A stretch of DNA of 35,019 nucleotides from Protofrankia sp. CiP1_Cm_nod1 (GTDB taxonomy: Bacteria > Actinomycetota > Actinomycetes > Frankiales > Frankiaceae). Location of the stretch: assembly GCF_920888515.1 (NCBI RefSeq), contig NZ_CAKKTM010000455.1, positions 1 to 35,019 on the forward strand. Reading direction: 5' to 3'. The stretch's first letter is position 1, and each line of letters begins with the position of its first letter. The position numbers and the translations under genes were made by a program. Under the pieces are notes generated by a model. It was not told where the DNA came from, searched no databases, and saw nothing but the letters and a program-made list of their open reading frames with translations. Positions 31,936 to 35,019 of the stretch are shown here, piece after piece.

Positions 31936-32862
31936 TCAGCCGGCGAGGAAGGGCTGCCCGGCCACGGGTTCCGACTGCCGCCCGTCGACCCCGACCGGGA
32001 TGTCCCCTTCCAGGGTGATCCGGTACAGCACGCGGTCGAAGTCGAGGTGGCCCAGGTCGGACGGGCCCAGATGCGCGGTCGCCCGGTTGTCCCAGAAAGC
32101 GACGTCACCCGGGCTCCAGCGGAACCGCACCGTGTACTCGGGCCGGGCGATCTGCTCGTAGAAGAGCTCGAGAATCCGGTGGCTCTGCCGCGGGGAGAAC
32201 CCGATGATCTCGTTCTCCCCGGAGGTGAAGCTCGGGCTGACGAAAAGCGCCCGCTCACCCGTTTCCGGGTGCACCCGGACCACCGGGTGCACCGCCACCA
32301 GCGGATTCGACGCGATCTTCTCCCCGTAGGGGGTCCCGGCCAGCAGGCGGGGGCTGAAGCTGTGCTTGGCCCGTAGCCCGTCGGCGAGCCTGCGCAGTTC
32401 TTCCGGAAGGCCCTCGTAAGCCGCGACCAGATTCGTCCAGGCGGTGTCACCGCCGTACGGGGGGACAATGTCGGCGCGCAGGATCGACCCGGCCGGCGGG
32501 TTCACCAGCGCCGTGACATCGGTGTGCCAGCCGTTGTCATAGGTGACCTTCCGCTTGCCGAACTTCTTCTCGTAACGGCGGCTGTCGATCGGCAGGATCT
32601 GCGGGAAGCCCTCGGGCGGGGCGTCCTCGTGCGGATGGGCGGGAGTGATCTTACCGAACCTGGCGCCGAAGGCGATCTGCTCGGCGTGGCCGATGGACTG
32701 GTCGCGGAAGAACACGACCTTCCAGCGCAGCAGGGCGGAACGGATCTCGGCGATCGTGGCGTCGTCGGGCCGCTGGCTCAGGTCGACGCCGTGAATCTCG
32801 GCTCCGGTGTGCCCGGAAAGCGGCCGGACGTCGATACCCAGCCGCTGGACGGTACTTGTCAT
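31936..32862 (-). CDS. TauD/TfdA-family Fe(II)/2-oxoglutarate dioxygenase, AtsK-like
   Basis: 308 aa from the ATG at 32862 (GGAG nine bases upstream). The iron triad is visible: His113 and Asp115 in GWHTDVTAL and His264 in DNRATAHLG. A 2-oxoglutarate-binding Arg is in LYRITLEGD (Arg281). Conserved stretches ILRADIVPPYGGDTAWTN, HPVVRVHPETGERALFV and DIPVGVDGRQSEP resemble alkyl-sulfate-ester dioxygenases (AtsK type) more than taurine dioxygenase. Such enzymes release sulfite or sulfate from organosulfur compounds under sulfur limitation. The leader peptide and ROK regulator upstream on the same strand may share its regulation. The exact substrate cannot be read from sequence. Confidence 0.87.
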   Translation of the reverse strand: MTSTVQRLGIDVRPLSGHTGAEIHGVDLSQRPDDATIAEIRSALLRWKVVFFRDQSIGHAEQIAFGARFGKITPAHPHEDAPPEGFPQILPIDSRRYEKKFGKRKVTYDNGWHTDVTALVNPPAGSILRADIVPPYGGDTAWTNLVAAYEGLPEELRRLADGLRAKHSFSPRLLAGTPYGEKIASNPLVAVHPVVRVHPETGERALFVSPSFTSGENEIIGFSPRQSHRILELFYEQIARPEYTVRFRWSPGDVAFWDNRATAHLGPSDLGHLDFDRVLYRITLEGDIPVGVDGRQSEPVAGQPFLAG

Positions 32863-33227
32863 CGCTGCGTGCTCCAGACTGGTTGGCGGAAAGAACAGCC
32901 GGCCACCGGCATACAGCTGGGATACGAGTGGCACAGCAAACGGCGGCGGCAGCCCGCGGCGGGCCCTGAATCACTCGGAAGAACGCCACGGAACCACGGC
33001 CCCGACGCCTACGAAAGAATCAGGGCCAGCACGTCGCGTAATGCGGGAGAACAGTGACGGGCGACACGGTCAGCACACCCGGGCAATGCGCACCGGCACG
33101 ATGCGCACGCCGGCGGCGTACATTCATGAGATGTACGCCGGGACGCGGTGTACCCGATGTCGCTCATGTTTCGATAATCATGCCGCCGGCCGGCCGGGTC
33201 AATGTTTACCGTTCGAGTGAAAATAAC
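32863..33227. promoter_or_regulatory. Region between ROK and dioxygenase genes, with an inverted repeat
   Basis: No gene was recognised in these 365 bases. CGGCGTACAT (33114-33123) and ATGTACGCCG (33131-33140) form a perfect 10-bp inverted repeat with a 7-base spacer, sized for a dimeric repressor and 252 bp upstream of the dioxygenase. GGCCCTGA and TCAGGGCC (32962-32969 and 33020-33027) are a longer-range pair. The repeat may be the ROK operator; this is inference. Confidence 0.45.
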
Positions 33228-34511
33228 TCAGCCGGGCAGCCGTCCGGCTCCGGCCCCGGCTCCGGCCCGGGCCGGGGCCGGAGCCGGGGCCGGGGCCGGA
33301 GCCGGGGCCGGGGCCGGGCACAGGCTGCGTGGGCTGCGGTGGACGGCGTCCAGCACGGTCGCGCTCGCCGCGACGGCAAGGGTGCGCGGGCCGAAACGGG
33401 TGGGCAGCACGGTGCGTTCGGGGCTGGCGCACACCCGTGAGTGCGCCGCGATCTGCTCGTACAGGTCGGGCAGCAGGTCCGGCAGGAAGATCGCGGCAGC
33501 CTCGGTGAGTACCAGCACCTCCGGATCGATCATGTCCAGCAGCAGGGCCACCAGCCGGCCGATGACGCGCAGCCGCTCCCGGAAGAGCGCCAGTACGCGC
33601 TGGTCGCCACGGCGGGCCGCGTCCAGCAGGAGACACAGGTCGGGCTTCTCGATCATCCCTTCCCGGACCGCCCGCTCCAGCAGGACCCGTTCCGAGATGG
33701 CGGCCTGCACACAGCCGGACCGCCCGCAGGGGCAGCGCACCGAACTGTCCGCCAGCGGCAGGTGGGCGACGTCCCCGGCGCCGGCGTGCGGGCCCCAGTG
33801 CACCTCGCCGCCAGTGGCGATCGCCGCGTCGACGACGTTCCCGACGAACAGGTGCACCAGGCTGCGCCGGGCCCGCGGATCCCCGAACATGATCTCCGCC
33901 TGCGCCAGCGCACGGGCATGGCCGTCCACATGGACGGGCAGGCCGGTCGTCTCGGCGAGCACCTGGCGGACCGGCACGTCACGCCACCCCAGCAGCCCGT
34001 GCTCGACGATGACCCCACGCTGCGGGTCCACCCATCCGCCGGTGACCACCCCCAGCCCGAGCAGCCGGGTGCCCCGGGCGTGCCGTGCCACGAAGCCGGG
34101 AAGATACTGGCTGATCTGCCGCAGCACCTCGTGCGCGTCGCCCTGGTGCGGCACGCTCTCGTGGGCCACCACCTGGCCGCGCAGGTCCACCAGGCCGAAG
34201 GTGATGCTGGGGACGGCGATGTGCACCCCGCAGGCGAGGTGACGCTGGGTGTCGATGTCCAGGGGGACGAACGGCCGGCCGGCGCGCGGCGGGCTGGACA
34301 GCGCCGGCAGCTCGCGCAGCAGCCCGAGGGAGATCAGGTCAGCGGTCTGCCGCGACACCACGGCCGGGCTCAGCCCGGTCGCGCGGCCGATGAGGGTACG
34401 CGCCACCGGCCCGTGATCCAACACGGCGCGCAGCACCACCGCGGCGGTGCCGGTCGGGTCCGGGCGGACCGCGGTCATGGACGACGCCAGGGACTGGTTG
34501 CGTGCCGGCAT
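33228..34511 (-). CDS. ROK-family transcriptional regulator with Ala-Pro/Ala-Gly tail
   Basis: 427 aa; ATG with GAGGAGG six bases upstream. N-terminal winged helix (about 20-85: ARTLIGRATGLSPAVVSRQT), then a ROK fold. The zinc site is kept (His250 and CPCGRSGC, Cys260/262/267). The phosphate-binding DxGGTK loop of ROK kinases is replaced by GVHIAVPSIT, so it is a regulator, not a sugar kinase. The usual ligand-contacting END/ENDxN segment reads HVDGHARALAQ, so the ligand may not be a standard sugar. The last 35 residues are an Ala-Pro then Ala-Gly repeat encoded by the GC hexamer array at 33244-33319. A 26-codon leader ORF and a 265-base leader lie upstream. Confidence 0.88.
   Translation of the reverse strand: MPARNQSLASSMTAVRPDPTGTAAVVLRAVLDHGPVARTLIGRATGLSPAVVSRQTADLISLGLLRELPALSSPPRAGRPFVPLDIDTQRHLACGVHIAVPSITFGLVDLRGQVVAHESVPHQGDAHEVLRQISQYLPGFVARHARGTRLLGLGVVTGGWVDPQRGVIVEHGLLGWRDVPVRQVLAETTGLPVHVDGHARALAQAEIMFGDPRARRSLVHLFVGNVVDAAIATGGEVHWGPHAGAGDVAHLPLADSSVRCPCGRSGCVQAAISERVLLERAVREGMIEKPDLCLLLDAARRGDQRVLALFRERLRVIGRLVALLLDMIDPEVLVLTEAAAIFLPDLLPDLYEQIAAHSRVCASPERTVLPTRFGPRTLAVAASATVLDAVHRSPRSLCPAPAPAPAPAPAPAPARAGAGAGAGRLPG
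33244..33319. repeat. GC-hexamer tandem array that flips orientation
   Basis: CCGGCT/CCGGCC hexamers run left to about 33270, then, after the palindrome GGCCCGGGCC, the same units continue as their complement (GGCCGG/AGCCGG). The whole can fold as a long hairpin. It encodes the C-terminal Ala-Pro and Ala-Gly repeats of the ROK protein and is likely to vary in copy number. Confidence 0.8.
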
Positions 34512-34776
34512 GGCTGACCTCCTCGCGGCTGCGGTGCTGCATGCGGACTCGGCAGGGCCGCGGATGCGCGGACGTCGTCACGGCCCACGTGGTGGGCGGA
34601 CACACGGACCCACGTCGCCCGTCCCGCAAATGATCAATCTGATGGGGCCCGAGGCCCTGGTCAGGGCTGACACCCCTCTCGATGCCGCCTGCCAGCAGGG
34701 AAACAGCGGAGCCCGGGATGAAGAAGGAGTACATGTATCCGGACGGCCTGGGCACGCTGGGAATCCAGCGGCGGCA
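34512..34776 (-). promoter_or_regulatory. Leader region between the leader peptide and the ROK gene
   Basis: Candidate attenuator: GCCCAC-GTG-GTGGGC (34583-34597) is a perfect hairpin, and GCCCTG-GT-CAGGGC lies near 34651-34664. No gene other than the leader peptide is supported here. Confidence 0.45.
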
Positions 34777-34857
34777 TCAGGCGGATGGACAGAGCGCGCT
34801 CGCCACGCGACGGAGGTCGACGTGCGCGCGGCAGACCAGATAGGTATGCCGGCTCAT
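34777..34857 (-). CDS. Leaderless 26-residue HVDLxR leader peptide (attenuator-type)
   Basis: ATG at 34857 to TGA at 34779-34777, product MSRHTYLVCRAHVDLRRVAS followed by ALCPSA. The core R-x-HVDL-x-R-x-AS-x-LC is the signature of short leader peptides found before sulfur-related and other operons in actinobacteria. The promoter TTGACA-N17-TAGCGT ends eight bases before the ATG, so the mRNA should begin at or next to the start codon. The two Cys codons would allow ribosome stalling to report cysteinyl-tRNA. The first downstream gene on this strand is the ROK regulator. The peptide is too short to carry an independent function. Confidence 0.75.
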   Translation of the reverse strand: MSRHTYLVCRAHVDLRRVASALCPSA

Positions 34858-34864
34858 ACCCTCG

Positions 34865-34893
34865 ACGCTAGGCAACACCCGAATGGTTGTCAA
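34865..34893 (-). promoter_or_regulatory. Promoter of the leader peptide and ROK gene
   Basis: On the minus strand: TTGACA (34893-34888), a 17-base spacer and TAGCGT (34870-34865). It predicts a start at about 34858-34857, on the ATG. The -35 box is a consensus match. Confidence 0.75.
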
Positions 34894-35019
34894 CCAGGCC
34901 GATGGGGAACACCCGCCCCATCCCCATCCCCGTCCCTGCCGCCGCCGCCCGCCCGCCCGGCCGGCGTCCGGCGCGACGGACCGCCGAGGCCGGGCCGGCG
35001 GCGGGAACGTACGCGGGCC

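Noticed and set aside
34339-34755. A 138-codon minus-strand frame upstream of the ROK gene
   Set aside because: It overlaps the ROK N-terminus in another frame and turns into Arg/Gly/Pro-rich shadow sequence.
1-35019. CRISPR array or prophage
   Set aside because: No regularly spaced direct repeats with unique spacers, and no phage structural, integrase or transposase genes were found.

Overview
This is a very GC-rich, GTG-start-rich chromosomal segment of an actinobacterium. The Gly/Arg-rich extension of RlmB, the leaderless regulators, the XRE/TPR module beside tRNA-Thr and the many MarR/TetR/MFS pairs all fit. A Frankia-like or other soil actinomycete is plausible, but the sequence alone does not settle the genus. 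No transposase, integrase, rRNA or CRISPR array was seen.

Layout. 1-3006: the 3' part of rlmB, a MarR regulator, a FadR/GntR regulator and tRNA-Thr(TGT). 3116-7443: an accessory stretch with an XRE/TPR regulator, a glycine-rich-domain-type protein, a frameshifted phosphotransferase, a conserved small protein and a vapBC toxin-antitoxin pair whose toxin start lies in a 15-bp tandem repeat. 7444-12589: a perfect 23-bp inverted repeat, then a winged-helix regulator, a small membrane coiled-coil protein, a stand-alone sensor-domain membrane protein, an ABC ATPase and an FtsX-type permease split by a frameshift. 12672-15237: a beta-propeller lipoprotein and a crcB / DUF190 / crcB fluoride-export cluster. 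15313-22333: three drug-type MFS exporters, each beside its own MarR or TetR regulator with readable operator palindromes.

22503-28109 is the most interesting part. Two paralogous phasin-like small proteins stand at the outer ends of two converging transcription units. Each has a TTGACA -35 box followed by two tandem TTACGC-N3-GCGTAA palindromes, and each gene is followed by a stem-loop. The plus-strand unit continues with a PhaR-type regulator, a second diverged PhaR-N-like protein, an SRPBCC protein, an SDR lacking its catalytic residues and an ABC1/UbiB kinase. From phaR onward most junctions overlap by 1-4 bases; only the junction before the SRPBCC gene has a 17-base gap. The minus-strand unit carries a flavin split-barrel protein. 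This looks like a polyhydroxyalkanoate or other inclusion-granule surface regulon. No PHA synthase is in the window.

28413-34893: a glutamate-type ABC importer (ATPase, lipoprotein, two permeases), a TauD/AtsK-type dioxygenase, a ROK regulator with an Ala-Pro/Ala-Gly repeat tail, and upstream of the ROK gene a 26-residue leaderless peptide with an HVDLxR core typical of actinobacterial attenuator leader peptides. Two genes (5039-5889 and 10080-12589) are each broken by an apparent single-G loss; whether these are true mutations or sequence errors cannot be decided here.
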